From NCBI RefSeq assembly GCF_030160395.1, contig NZ_BSOG01000001.1:1536022-1600021 (forward strand): a DNA stretch of 64,000 nucleotides. Direction: 5' to 3'. This DNA comes from Chitinimonas prasina. Its GTDB lineage: Bacteria; Pseudomonadota; Gammaproteobacteria; Burkholderiales; Chitinimonadaceae. Made by a program: the position numbers and the translations under genes. Within the stretch, counting starts at the first letter, position 1. The number at the start of each line of letters is the position of its first letter. The notes under the pieces were generated by a model. That model saw only the letters and a program-made list of their open reading frames with translations. It did not search any database and was not told where the DNA came from. Positions 18,925 through 26,608 of this stretch are shown one piece after another.

Positions 18925-19722
18925 ATGCCCGAATACTCTGTGCTCGACCAGGTGATGACCGCTGTCCGCCATGCGGCGGCCAGCGAGGTCATGCCGCGCT
19001 TTCTGCGCCTGGGCCAGGGCACGCGCAAGGATGACGGTACGCTGTTTACCGAGGCGGATATCGCCACCCAAAGGGCGCTGGAGGCTACACTGCCCCGCAT
19101 CGTTGCCTGCCCGGTATTGGGTGAGGAGATGAGCGTGGCCGAGCAGGAGGCCTTGTGGGAGGCCAACGATCAGCTTTGGGTGATAGATCCCATAGACGGC
19201 ACCACCAATTTCTTCCACGGTCTGCCCTACTTTGCCATCTCGGTGGCCCTGATGCAGGGGGGCCGTACCGTGCTTGGGGTGATCTACAACCCGGTGGCCG
19301 ATGAGATGTTCACGGCGGAGCTGGGCAAGGGGTCGTACCTGAACGGCCAGCGCCTGCCGCTGAAACAACATACCCCGCTGATGACCGAGGCCATTGCCGG
19401 GGTCGAGGTAAAGTGGCTCAGCGGCAAGCTGCCGCAACGGCTGGCCACCCTGCCGCCTTATGGCAGCCAGCGCAACTTCGGCGCCTCTACGCTGGACTGG
19501 TGCTATATCGCAGCAGGCCGCCTCGATGTCTATGTGCATGGCGGCCAGCGCCTGTGGGATTACGCCGCAGGCTGCTTGATGCTGACCGAGGCCGGAGGGC
19601 AGATGACCAGCCTGTATCACGACGACTACTGGGACGACGATGTCTGGCAGCGCTCGGTTGTGGCCGCACTGAATCCGGGCCTGTTTGCCCAGTGGATGAA
19701 ATGGGTCAAGTACAATCTGTAG
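18925..19722 (+). CDS. Inositol monophosphatase-family phosphatase
   Basis: 265 aa, the usual length for the SuhB/CysQ/HisN superfamily of Mg-dependent, Li-sensitive phosphatases. Visible metal-binding motifs are TEADIATQ, GEE (about 70), WVIDPIDGTTNFFHGLP and, near the C-terminus, WDYAAGCLMLTEAGGQM. Substrate (inositol phosphate, histidinol phosphate or PAP) cannot be decided from sequence. A TAGAAT hexamer at 18887-18892 may be its -10. The gene is followed immediately by the repeat array. Confidence 0.9.
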   Translation: MPEYSVLDQVMTAVRHAAASEVMPRFLRLGQGTRKDDGTLFTEADIATQRALEATLPRIVACPVLGEEMSVAEQEALWEANDQLWVIDPIDGTTNFFHGLPYFAISVALMQGGRTVLGVIYNPVADEMFTAELGKGSYLNGQRLPLKQHTPLMTEAIAGVEVKWLSGKLPQRLATLPPYGSQRNFGASTLDWCYIAAGRLDVYVHGGQRLWDYAAGCLMLTEAGGQMTSLYHDDYWDDDVWQRSVVAALNPGLFAQWMKWVKYNL

Positions 19723-19730
19723 GCTTTCGT

Positions 19731-19841
19731 CCTCAGGCAGCGTGGACTCCATCAAGGGAGAGCCTGCTGGTTCAGGCTGAATGGACGCCCCAGCGCCAGT
19801 GTTCCCCTGGTGCCTGCTCAGGCATCACACCCATCGATATC
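19731..19841. repeat. Degenerate first copy of the tandem repeat
   Basis: Starts about 10 bp after the phosphatase stop and resembles the second half of the 206-bp unit (GGACTCCATCAAGGGAGAGC, TGGTTCAGGCTGA, CAGCGCCAGTGTTC, CCTGGTGCCTGCTC) with several substitutions. The hairpin arms at 19792-19814 no longer pair perfectly. It is the oldest-looking copy of the array. Confidence 0.7.
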
Positions 19842-20047
19842 TTTGGCCCATGAAAGGCTCGACAACGAGCGTCAGCGAGGCTCCCGCGCGGCGGCGCGGG
19901 CGGGGGGTGTGGATTCAATCAAGGGTAGAGCCCGTTGGTTCAGGCAGCGCTGACGTCCAGCGCCAGGGTTGCCCTGGCGCCTGCTCAACCCGTCATCACC
20001 CATCCCAGACTGGAGTCCATAGCAGGCGCTGCAGCTCATTCAGAATG
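19842..20047. repeat. 206-bp tandem repeat, unit 1
   Basis: Begins TTTGGCCCATGAAAGGCTCG and ends CTCATTCAGAATG. It is nearly identical to unit 2 (differences around AACCCGTC versus CTCACGTC). Each unit holds two perfect hairpins: 19883-19900 (7-bp stem CCCGCGC, 4-nt loop) and 19960-19980 (9-bp stem GCGCCAGGG, 3-nt loop TTG). No convincing gene is present. Confidence 0.92.
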
Positions 20048-20253
20048 TTTGGCCCATGAAAGGCTCGACAACGAGCGTCAGCGAGGCTCCCGCGCGGCGG
20101 CGCGGGCGGGGGGTGTGGATTCAATCAAGGGTAGAGCCCGTTGGTTCAGGCAGCGCTGACGTCCAGCGCCAGGGTTGCCCTGGCGCCTGCTCCTCACGTC
20201 ATCACCCATCCCAGACTGGAGTCCATAGCAGGCGCTGCAGCTCATTCAGAATG
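20048..20253. repeat. 206-bp tandem repeat, unit 2
   Basis: Second full unit, period exactly 206 bp relative to unit 1, with the 9-bp GCGCCAGGG hairpin at 20166-20186. The near identity of units 1 and 2 points to recent duplication. Confidence 0.92.
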
Positions 20254-20417
20254 ATAACGAGCGTCAGCGAGGCTCCCGCGCGGCGGCGCGGGCGGGGAGT
20301 GTGGATTCAATCAAGGGTAGAGCCCGTTGGTTCAGGCAGCGCTGACGTCCAGCGCCAGGGTTGCCCTGGCGCCTGCTCCTCACGTCATCACTCATCCACG
20401 ACCTGAGTCCATAACAG
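20254..20417. repeat. Tandem repeat, unit 3 (20-bp deletion at its left end)
   Basis: Lacks the first 20 bp of the unit, so the hairpin-to-hairpin period drops to 186 bp. Hairpin at 20352-20372. Its last part diverges to TCCATAACAGGCTCT, the same ending as the solitary copy before the btuB stop codon. It stops four bases from the end of the solute-binding-protein gene, so its hairpin can serve as that gene's 3' end structure. Confidence 0.88.
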
Positions 20418-20420
20418 GCT

Positions 20421-21215
20421 CTACTGCTGCAACATGGCCTCGGCATCTGCGTTGCCCATGTAGCGGCTGAAGATGGCCTTGAGCGTGCCGTCCCTGCGCA
20501 TCTCGTTGATGGTTTGCTGGAACAGCTTGTAGGTGGCCGGATCCAGTTTGCTGCGTGACAGTATCAGTCCGTGTTCCACCTTGGCCTGCTCGCCAAACCA
20601 AGGCAGCCGCACCATGGGCTGGCGGGTGGGATAGCGCTTGGCCATGCCCAGGGTGACCAGCGATAGGGCTGGGAACGCGGCAATACGGTTGGCTTCCAGC
20701 TGATCGAACAGGCTGCCGGTATCCGCCAGCTCATCTACCCGCCCACGTTGCCGTAGTTGTTCGATAAAGGGTTCCCACGCCTCGCCATGCTTGTAGCTCT
20801 TGACCACGCCCAGCCGCAGGTCGGGGTTGGCAAGGAATTCCTCGGGCTTGATCTGTGCCAGCCGCCGGGTGGTGACCAGCTCATTGCGTACCCAGAAGTA
20901 CGGCACGAACTCGGCAAACTGGCGCCGCTCCGGCGTCGGTATGCCCGAGACGCTCATGTCCAGCGTGCCGGCGGCCAGCATGGTCCAGATACGTACCCGT
21001 GATTCGAAGCGCGGCATGAACCGACAGCCGGTGCGCTGGGCCAGGGTATCCACCACATCGCGATCCAGCCCCTGTCCGGTGGCCGGATCGTAGAGTATGC
21101 CCAGGTCGTAATAGGCCACCTGTATGGGACGGGCACAAGGGGCGGACGCCTGGGACGGGCCTGCCAGCAGGGTCAGCACCAACCACCATACGGACCACGG
21201 CATGATGCGTTTCAT
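20421..21215 (-). CDS. Periplasmic solute-binding protein, family 3 (amino-acid type), orphan
   Basis: 264 aa from the ATG at 21215. The start is chosen because MKRIMPWSVWWLVLTLLAGP then SQASA forms a typical signal peptide; the frame is open for 46 more codons upstream but they look random. The mature protein has the SBP_bac_3 layout: IQVAYYDLGILYD, GQGLDRDVVDTLAQRTG, MLAAGTLDMSVSGIPTPERR, and NEMRRDGTLKAIFSRYMG at the end. No permease or ATPase genes are adjacent, so it is either an orphan transporter component or a sensor-type binding protein. It sits between the repeat array and the divergent lipase gene. Confidence 0.85.
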   Translation of the reverse strand: MKRIMPWSVWWLVLTLLAGPSQASAPCARPIQVAYYDLGILYDPATGQGLDRDVVDTLAQRTGCRFMPRFESRVRIWTMLAAGTLDMSVSGIPTPERRQFAEFVPYFWVRNELVTTRRLAQIKPEEFLANPDLRLGVVKSYKHGEAWEPFIEQLRQRGRVDELADTGSLFDQLEANRIAAFPALSLVTLGMAKRYPTRQPMVRLPWFGEQAKVEHGLILSRSKLDPATYKLFQQTINEMRRDGTLKAIFSRYMGNADAEAMLQQ

Positions 21216-21387
21216 TATGTCTGCCCCAGGTGTCGCCAGCGGCTGCTTGGTACTTACATGATGGTACATTTTTGCCACGTATTTCCACCTATCGAGCGAT
21301 TGCTCTAGATTTTCATTCTGCGCTTGGCTAAGTTGTCCGTACCGCCAAAACAAATAGGCGGATCAACAACATACGGAGACAACATCG

Positions 21388-22317
21388 ATGACACGCTACG
21401 CTGCATGGTTGGTGGCGTTGGGGCTGCTTGCCGCCCCGGCTGCTCCCGCCTTGGCCGCTTCCAGCGGCTATACCCAGACGCAATACCCCATTATGCTGGT
21501 GCATGGCCTGTTCGGTTTTGACCAGGCGCTGGGGGTGGATTACTTCTACCGCATCCCGGCCGAGCTGCAAAAGGACGGTGCCAAGGTGTTTGTGGCCCAG
21601 GTATCGGCCACTAACAGCACCGAGAAGCGTGGTGAGCAGCTGCTCAGCCAGGTCAAGCAGGTGCTGGCCATCACAGGTGCCCGCAAGGTGAACCTGATAG
21701 GCCATAGCCACGGCGGCCCGACCATACGCTATGTGGCTGGCGTGGCACCGCAGCTGGTGGCGTCGGTAACGTCGGTCGGTGGTGTCAACAAGGGGTCGCG
21801 TATTGCCGATATCGTCCGTGGCGCCGTTCCTCCGGGCTCGGTGTCGGAGAGCCTGGCGGCTTCTGCCGCCAAGGGCCTGGCGGGCCTGATCTCGGTGGTA
21901 TCGGGCGGCAGCCACCTGCCGCAGGACCCGATCGCTGCCATGGAATCGCTAACCACGGCCAAGACAGCCGACTTCAATGCCCGCTTCCCGGCTGGTGTGC
22001 CCACCACAGCCTGTGGCGAAGGCGCCTATGTGGTCAATGGTGTGCGCTACTACTCCTGGAGCGGCGCCAGCACGGTGACCAATATCTTTGATGTGTCCGA
22101 TGGCGCATTGGCCTTGACCGGGCTGGCCTATGGCAGCCCCAACGATGGCCTGGTGGGTACTTGCTCCAGTCGCCTGGGCCAGGTGCTGCGCGACAACTAC
22201 AAGATGAACCATGTCGACGAGATCAACCACTTCTTCGGCATCGTCCATCTGTTCGAGACCAACCCGGTCACGTTGTATCGGCAGCAGGCCAACCGGCTCA
22301 AGAATGCGGGTCTGTGA
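21388..22317 (+). CDS. lipA: Secreted triacylglycerol lipase, subfamily I.1/I.2
   Basis: 309 aa. Signal peptide to about residue 24 (ALA-ASSGY), then the lipase core starting YPIMLVHGLFGFD (oxyanion loop HGLFG). The nucleophile elbow is GHSHGG with Ser107. SPNDGLVGTCSS and MNHVDEINH carry the catalytic Asp/His and calcium ligands, and the two Cys (TACGEG and VGTCSS) match the conserved disulfide. The C-terminal YRQQANRLKNAGL is the hallmark ending of Pseudomonas/Burkholderia lipases. It should be folded in the periplasm by the foldase encoded 257 bp downstream and leave by type II secretion. SD-like GGAG precedes the ATG. Confidence 0.94.
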   Translation: MTRYAAWLVALGLLAAPAAPALAASSGYTQTQYPIMLVHGLFGFDQALGVDYFYRIPAELQKDGAKVFVAQVSATNSTEKRGEQLLSQVKQVLAITGARKVNLIGHSHGGPTIRYVAGVAPQLVASVTSVGGVNKGSRIADIVRGAVPPGSVSESLAASAAKGLAGLISVVSGGSHLPQDPIAAMESLTTAKTADFNARFPAGVPTTACGEGAYVVNGVRYYSWSGASTVTNIFDVSDGALALTGLAYGSPNDGLVGTCSSRLGQVLRDNYKMNHVDEINHFFGIVHLFETNPVTLYRQQANRLKNAGL

Positions 22318-22350
22318 GCCTGGCCATGGCTGGGTGCTGACGGACTGAAC

Positions 22351-22375
22351 AGGCGCCAGGGTATGCCTGGCGCCT
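22351..22375. repeat. Perfect 10-bp GCGCCAGG hairpin after lipA
   Basis: Arms AGGCGCCAGG and CCTGGCGCCT with a 5-nt loop. The core is the same as in the tandem array and before the btuB stop. No U-tract follows, so at best a weak intrinsic terminator; it may lower read-through from lipase into foldase or protect the lipase mRNA 3' end. Confidence 0.7.
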
Positions 22376-22574
22376 TCCCGAGCCTGCAGGCGCTCCGCTG
22401 TGCTGGTCCGCCCTTGCCGCTGCGCTGGGGCTACGCTGAACGGCCGTTTTCAACGCGTTACCTTCATAGCAGGTACTTAACTGCTCACGCCCTTACTTGG
22501 GAGTGGGCTGCTTGGTTCCTTCTTGCCCTGCCTGCATGAGGGGGTGGGTAGTACACTAGCCCGGTCTTTTAACC

Positions 22575-23513
22575 ATGCAGCTCGATACCTTGAAATCCCC
22601 TTACTTTATTGCCAGCGCCGCGCTGCTGCTAGCCGCTGGCCTGTTTGCCGCCAATACAGACGCACCTACCCTGCCGACGGCGACCCCGGTGGCATCCGGC
22701 GAGATGCCGGCTTCCTTGCAGGGCACAGTCAGCGATGGCCAGTTGCAGACCGCAGCCGATGCGTTGGTGTTGGATGCCAGCCTGATCGAGCTGTTTGACT
22801 ACCACCTGGCCACGGTGGGCGAGCGTACACTGGAGCAGGTGCTGGCCACGCTGGAGGCCGAGCTCGACAAGCGCTTGCCGCCCAAGGCGGCCGCAGAGGC
22901 CAAGCGCTTGCTGCATCGCTATGTGGCATTCAAGCGCGAGCTGGTTGCGCTGGAGCAGCAGACTGAACTGGCCGGCGCCAGCCTGGAGTCTGCCCAGGCG
23001 CGTATCAAGGCGGTACGCGCCTTGCGTGCCAAGTATTTCAGCCCGGCCGAGCTGACCGCCTTGTTTGGCTGGCAGGATACCTATGACGATGACGCCCTGG
23101 CCCGACAGGCCATATTGCGGGACAGCAGCCTCAAGCCCTTACAGAAGCAGCAGCGGTTGGCCGAGCTGGATCAGCGCCTGCCACCCGAGATATTGGCCCA
23201 ACGGCAAGTGCCGGTGCAGCACCTGACGTTGGCCGAGCAGGTCAGCCGCGCGCGGGCGCAGGGTGCCGATGATGCGGCGGTTTACCAGTTACGTACCGCC
23301 AGCGTGGGCGAACAGGCTGCCCAGCGTCTGGCCGAGGTGGATCGCGAGGAGTCTGCCTGGCAGCAACGGATACAGGCCTATCTGGTGGAGTTGGCCCGTA
23401 TCAAAGCGGATATGGCGTTGGACGAGGCTGGGCGCAGCAGCGCCATCAGCCAGTTGCGCAGCGCCCGTTTTAGTGCAGACGAGCAATTGCGCCTGAGGGC
23501 CTACGAGGACTAG
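22575..23513 (+). CDS. lifO: Lipase-specific foldase (lipase chaperone, Lif)
   Basis: 312 aa. An N-terminal membrane anchor (about residues 9-26, PYFIASAALLLAAGLFAA) is followed by a Pro/Thr-rich linker and an all-helical, Gln/Arg/Leu-rich periplasmic domain, the expected architecture. The foldase motif (RxxFDY[FC]L[ST]A in family descriptions) appears at 71-80 as IELFDYHLAT, so the leading Arg is replaced by Ile while FDY is kept. C-terminal DEAGRSSAISQLRSARF and ADEQLRLRAYED are typical. It follows lipA with a 257-bp gap, unusually wide for this pair. Confidence 0.9.
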   Translation: MQLDTLKSPYFIASAALLLAAGLFAANTDAPTLPTATPVASGEMPASLQGTVSDGQLQTAADALVLDASLIELFDYHLATVGERTLEQVLATLEAELDKRLPPKAAAEAKRLLHRYVAFKRELVALEQQTELAGASLESAQARIKAVRALRAKYFSPAELTALFGWQDTYDDDALARQAILRDSSLKPLQKQQRLAELDQRLPPEILAQRQVPVQHLTLAEQVSRARAQGADDAAVYQLRTASVGEQAAQRLAEVDREESAWQQRIQAYLVELARIKADMALDEAGRSSAISQLRSARFSADEQLRLRAYED

Positions 23514-23530
23514 GGCTACCCTGTTCTCCC

Positions 23531-23547
23531 CCTTCGGTTGCCGAAGG
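23531..23547. terminator. Small hairpin just after lifO
   Basis: 7-bp stem CCTTCGG/CCGAAGG with loop TTG, 15 bp after the foldase stop, preceded by CCC. No U-run; listed as possible mRNA 3' structure. Confidence 0.35.
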
Positions 23548-23628
23548 CAGGATTGAGCCGCACTTGTCCACACGATGTAGCTGGCCGCTTGGGTGCAGAT
23601 ACGCCGGTGGATAGGCCACGCCATGCAG

Positions 23629-23659
23629 AAGGGCGACCCTCGGGTCGCCCTTGTTGCTT
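23629..23659 (+). terminator. Rho-independent terminator downstream of lifO
   Basis: 11-bp perfect stem AAGGGCGACCC/GGGTCGCCCTT followed by GTTGCTTGCTT on the plus strand. Ends the lipA-lifO region. Confidence 0.7.
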
Positions 23660-23689
23660 GCTTGGAGTCTGTTTGGCACGCACGCTGCA

Positions 23690-23778
23690 TCAGGCTGATT
23701 TGACGCTTAGCGCCAGGGTTTCCCTGGCGCCTGCACAGCCTTACATCTCCAATCAATGTTTCAATCCATAACAGGCTC
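23690..23778. repeat. Solitary copy of the GCGCCAGGG repeat element before the btuB stop
   Basis: Shares with repeat unit 3 the order CAGGCTGA..GACG, the perfect 9-bp hairpin GCGCCAGGG (23710-23730, loop TTT), CCTGC, and the ending TCCATAACAGGCTCT (23764-23778). In both cases the element abuts the stop codon of a minus-strand gene, so its hairpin would lie in the 3' UTR of btuB. Confidence 0.78.
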
Positions 23779-25731
23779 TTAGAAACGGTAGGCCGCGCTG
23801 GCAAACCAGCGGCGACCCGGCATGGGATAGAGGTTGTAGTTGCTGGCCGTCGTGCTCTTGATGCCGTAGGTGGCGTAGCGCTTGTCGGCCAGGTTCTGGC
23901 CGCTCAGGGCCAGTTGTAGATCGCCCAACTGATGGCTGAGCTTGAGGTTGACCGTGCCGTAGCCGGCCAGCTTGGCGCCGGTGTTGTCCTGGTCGTTGTC
24001 CAGCCGGCTATCGCCCACGCCATGCAGGCTGGCGCTCAGGCGGGTTGCTTCGCTGAAGGCCCAGCCGACCAGCAGGTTGCCCTGCAGCTTGGGTACCAAC
24101 GGCACCTGCTTGCCAGCCACATTGTGGCCTGCGTAGATACCACTGCGGAACTCGGCATCCTGCCAGGCCAGGTTGGCGCCCAGGCTGAGGTTGCCGGCCT
24201 GGTAGGACCAGTCGGCTTCCAGGCCACGGCGCTGGGTAGGTTGCAGATTGATGTTGGCGCCGAAGCCATTCACATGCGGCTGGAAGGCGATCTCATCATT
24301 CAGGCGCAGATTGAACAGCGACACACGCAACTTGCCCAGCGGCAGGCGGGCATCCAGCCCAGCCTCCAGGTCGCGCGAGGTCTGGGTGCGCAGATCGCTG
24401 CTATAGGCCAGCTCATCGGCATTGGGCAGGCGATAGCTCTTGCCCAGGCGGGCATACAGCGACAGCTCGGGCGAGAGCACATGGCGCAGGCCCAGTTGCA
24501 ATGCCAGCGGTGAGGACTTGCGATCCGAGGTCAGTTGGCCACTGCTGTGCAGGGTCTGCTCGGCCCGCTCGGTACGTGCACCCAGCGTGATGCGGGTGCC
24601 GACGGCCATGGCATAGCCGCCATCCAGCCAGAAAGCGCGGGTCTTCTGCACGCTGGTCGAGGTGCCGCTGCTGTTGTAGAAGGGGCTGCTATAGCTGTTG
24701 CTGCCATTGGCCAGGCTGCGGCTGATGTCCACGCCGCCGGCCAGGTCCAGTGCACCAAAATCATAGGCGGCACGAGGCGAGAAGCGGTTTTCGCGGATTT
24801 CGTTGCGGGCCCGCGAGATACCGTCATAGGCATCCTCGAAGTAGCTGTCCTGATCCTTCTCGCGCCGGCTCAGATCCACCACCCAGCGTGCCTGGCCCAG
24901 CTTGCCCTCGCCGTGGAGGGTGTAGCGGGTGTTGTCGATGTCGCCATGGTCGGCCAGATTGCTGCTGCCCCAGGGATCGGTCACAAACTCATCGCTGCCG
25001 GTGGCGGGATTGACCGCACGGGGGCCGGCGAAACGGTTTTCATGTTCGTCGCGGGCCAGGCCCAGTGATAGCCGGGTGTCACCCGCCTGCCAGCCCAGTG
25101 TGGCAGAGCCGGCGTTGGTCTTATGGGCGCTATTGCGGCGAAAGCCATCGCTTTCCTGATGGTAGCCATCGAGCCGCAGCTTGAGTTGGGTGCCAAAGCC
25201 GGCGCCGGCAAACAGTTCCCGTGACTGGTGGCTGCCTGCGCGGAGCGAGACATTGCCACCGGGCCCCTGGCGCGTGATCAGGTTGATGACGCCACCGGTG
25301 CTGCCGCCGCCCCAGGCGACGGCGCCGCCACGGACGATCTCGATGCGCTCCAGCCGGTCCAGCGCCATGCCGGACAATTTGGGCGAGGACAGATCGTTGT
25401 CATTGAGCTTGATGCCATCGAGCAGGATCAGGGTGTTGCTGGCGGCGGTGATGCCAAAGCCGCGCAGGTCGATGGAGCCATTGTCGGTGCCATCGCTGTT
25501 TCGCACGGTGATGCCGACCACGCCTTCAAGCAGCGCTATCAGATTGCTGGCCGCGCTGCGCTCGATTTCCTCGCGCGAGATGACCGAGATGTTCACGGGT
25601 TGGTCGGCCGCCGCAGCGGGCAAGCGGGTGGCGGTTACCACCAGGGTTTGGGTTTGTTCCGTCGCAAAGGCAGACGTAGCCAGACCGGCCAGCATCATGG
25701 CGGCCGAGAGAGAGGTAAGACGAGAGTACAT
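23779..25731 (-). CDS. btuB: BtuB-like TonB-dependent outer-membrane cobalamin receptor
   Basis: 650 aa from the ATG at 25731 (GGAG at 25742-25745). Signal peptide MYSRLTSLSAAMMLAGLATS with cleavage near AFA-TEQ, then the TonB box region TQTLVVTATRLP, a plug domain (ISREEIERSAASNLIALLEG, RIEIVRGGAVAWGGGSTGGV) and a 22-strand beta barrel ending YPMPGRRWFASAAYRF with terminal Phe. The cobalamin riboswitch upstream is the main reason for assigning vitamin B12 as the ligand. No btuFCD or cobalamin synthesis genes lie nearby, so uptake across the inner membrane must be encoded elsewhere. Confidence 0.92.
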   Translation of the reverse strand: MYSRLTSLSAAMMLAGLATSAFATEQTQTLVVTATRLPAAAADQPVNISVISREEIERSAASNLIALLEGVVGITVRNSDGTDNGSIDLRGFGITAASNTLILLDGIKLNDNDLSSPKLSGMALDRLERIEIVRGGAVAWGGGSTGGVINLITRQGPGGNVSLRAGSHQSRELFAGAGFGTQLKLRLDGYHQESDGFRRNSAHKTNAGSATLGWQAGDTRLSLGLARDEHENRFAGPRAVNPATGSDEFVTDPWGSSNLADHGDIDNTRYTLHGEGKLGQARWVVDLSRREKDQDSYFEDAYDGISRARNEIRENRFSPRAAYDFGALDLAGGVDISRSLANGSNSYSSPFYNSSGTSTSVQKTRAFWLDGGYAMAVGTRITLGARTERAEQTLHSSGQLTSDRKSSPLALQLGLRHVLSPELSLYARLGKSYRLPNADELAYSSDLRTQTSRDLEAGLDARLPLGKLRVSLFNLRLNDEIAFQPHVNGFGANINLQPTQRRGLEADWSYQAGNLSLGANLAWQDAEFRSGIYAGHNVAGKQVPLVPKLQGNLLVGWAFSEATRLSASLHGVGDSRLDNDQDNTGAKLAGYGTVNLKLSHQLGDLQLALSGQNLADKRYATYGIKSTTASNYNLYPMPGRRWFASAAYRF

Positions 25732-25749
25732 CAGGGAGTCGCTCCACTG

Positions 25750-25768
25750 CGCCTGCCCACCGCAGGCG
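25750..25768 (-). promoter_or_regulatory. Hairpin just before the btuB Shine-Dalgarno (possible expression platform)
   Basis: Perfect 7-bp stem CGCCTGC/GCAGGCG with 5-nt loop, ending about 5 nt before the GGAG Shine-Dalgarno of btuB. Together with a second imperfect GC-rich hairpin near 25826-25852, it could be the switch that hides or exposes the ribosome site when the riboswitch binds ligand. Inferred from position only. Confidence 0.4.
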
Positions 25769-25892
25769 ATCAATTCAAGCGGAGGCGCGACGGAGTACAG
25801 CAGGCCAGGGGGCCAGGCGGCGTCGCGGGAGAGACGCCCGCCGCGACCTCCGCACCATCCATGTGGCGGCTTGAGCATCAAGCGCGTCCAGC

Positions 25893-26094
25893 AGGCACGA
25901 CAGGCCGGTCTCCGGGCTGGCCACTCTGTGCTTCGCCTTCCCACCTCGACTGGAGGCAGTGGCGGGATGTGCGCGAGCGCGACACCAGAAGCACTTCATT
26001 GTGGCTTACCGTTGCGGGGGCAGCGCCGGGTTCGATTGCAGGGCAATCCCACCAGCTTCCCGTTTCACTTTGACTTGGCAAAGCACCTGTCGAG
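25893..26094 (-). promoter_or_regulatory. Cobalamin riboswitch (adenosylcobalamin aptamer)
   Basis: Read on the minus strand it has, in order, GGTGCTTTGCC, GTGAAACGGGAA, GGTGG, CCTGCAA, GCTGCCCCCGCAACGGTAAG, CACAATGAAG, GAAGGCGAAGCAC, then the B12 box AGCCCGGAGACCGGCC at 25903-25918. The B12 box fits the consensus AGYCMGGARACCNGCC at every position. The aptamer begins right after the predicted transcription start and ends about 160 nt before btuB. Binding of adenosylcobalamin should reduce btuB expression. Confidence 0.95.
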
Positions 26095-26101
26095 GTGGCG
26101 C

Positions 26102-26131
26102 ATTATACGCAGCGCATCGGCTATGGCCGAA
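26102..26131 (-). promoter_or_regulatory. Promoter of the btuB riboswitch transcript
   Basis: A perfect -10 TATAAT (26102-26107) and a weak -35 TTCGGC (26126-26131) at 18-bp spacing. The start of transcription would be near 26095, at the edge of the aptamer. Weak -35 but excellent placement. Confidence 0.65.
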
Positions 26132-26170
26132 CTAATCTATTAATCTAATTACATAAGCAGGAGGCACACC

Positions 26171-26548
26171 ATGCACGACGGCAACGCCATCAACTGGTTC
26201 GAGATACCGGCCGCTGATTTCGACCGGGCCAAGCGCTTTTACAGCGCCATCTTTGCCTACGACATGCCGGAATGGCCCATGGCGGGCGTGCGCATGGGGG
26301 TGTTGCCAGGGGGCGAGGGTAAGGTGGGCGGCACCATCATCCATGTTCCCGGCTTCTACAAGCCCTCGCAGGATGGGGTGCTGGTCTATCTGAACGGCGG
26401 CGATGACCTCAATGTGGTGCTGGCCAGGGTAGAGGGTGCCGGCGGCAAGGTGCTGATCGCCAAGCGGCAGATCAGCGAGGAGATAGGCTATATGGCGGTT
26501 TTTCTCGACAGCGAGGGCAACCGGGTTGCCCTGCATTCGCCCCACTAG
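26171..26548 (+). CDS. VOC-family (glyoxalase/bleomycin resistance-like) protein
   Basis: 125 aa, one vicinal-oxygen-chelate domain of two beta-alpha-beta3 modules: INWFEIPAADFDRAKRFYSA begins the first and VLVYLNGGDDLNVVLARVEG the second; ending VFLDSEGNRVALHSP is typical. Resembles the COG3324 group of small VOC proteins with unknown substrate. A strong Shine-Dalgarno GGAGG at 26160-26164 fixes the start. Divergent from the btuB riboswitch promoter. Confidence 0.88.
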   Translation: MHDGNAINWFEIPAADFDRAKRFYSAIFAYDMPEWPMAGVRMGVLPGGEGKVGGTIIHVPGFYKPSQDGVLVYLNGGDDLNVVLARVEGAGGKVLIAKRQISEEIGYMAVFLDSEGNRVALHSPH

Positions 26549-26608
26549 CGGGCAGCCCTGCATCAGCGGCTGGACAACTACCGGCCTTCGCCGCGTAGAA
26601 TGGACACC

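Noticed and set aside
19781..20406. Open frames across the tandem repeats encoding a repeated Arg/Gly/Ser-rich peptide (TSVSEAPARRRGRG)
   Set aside because: They arise because the repeat unit is free of stops in one phase, have no Shine-Dalgarno, no family resemblance, and vary with repeat number; hairpins fill the same sequence.
19842..20417. CRISPR-like repetition
   Set aside because: The unit is about 206 bp in direct tandem with no spacers of CRISPR size and no cas genes nearby.
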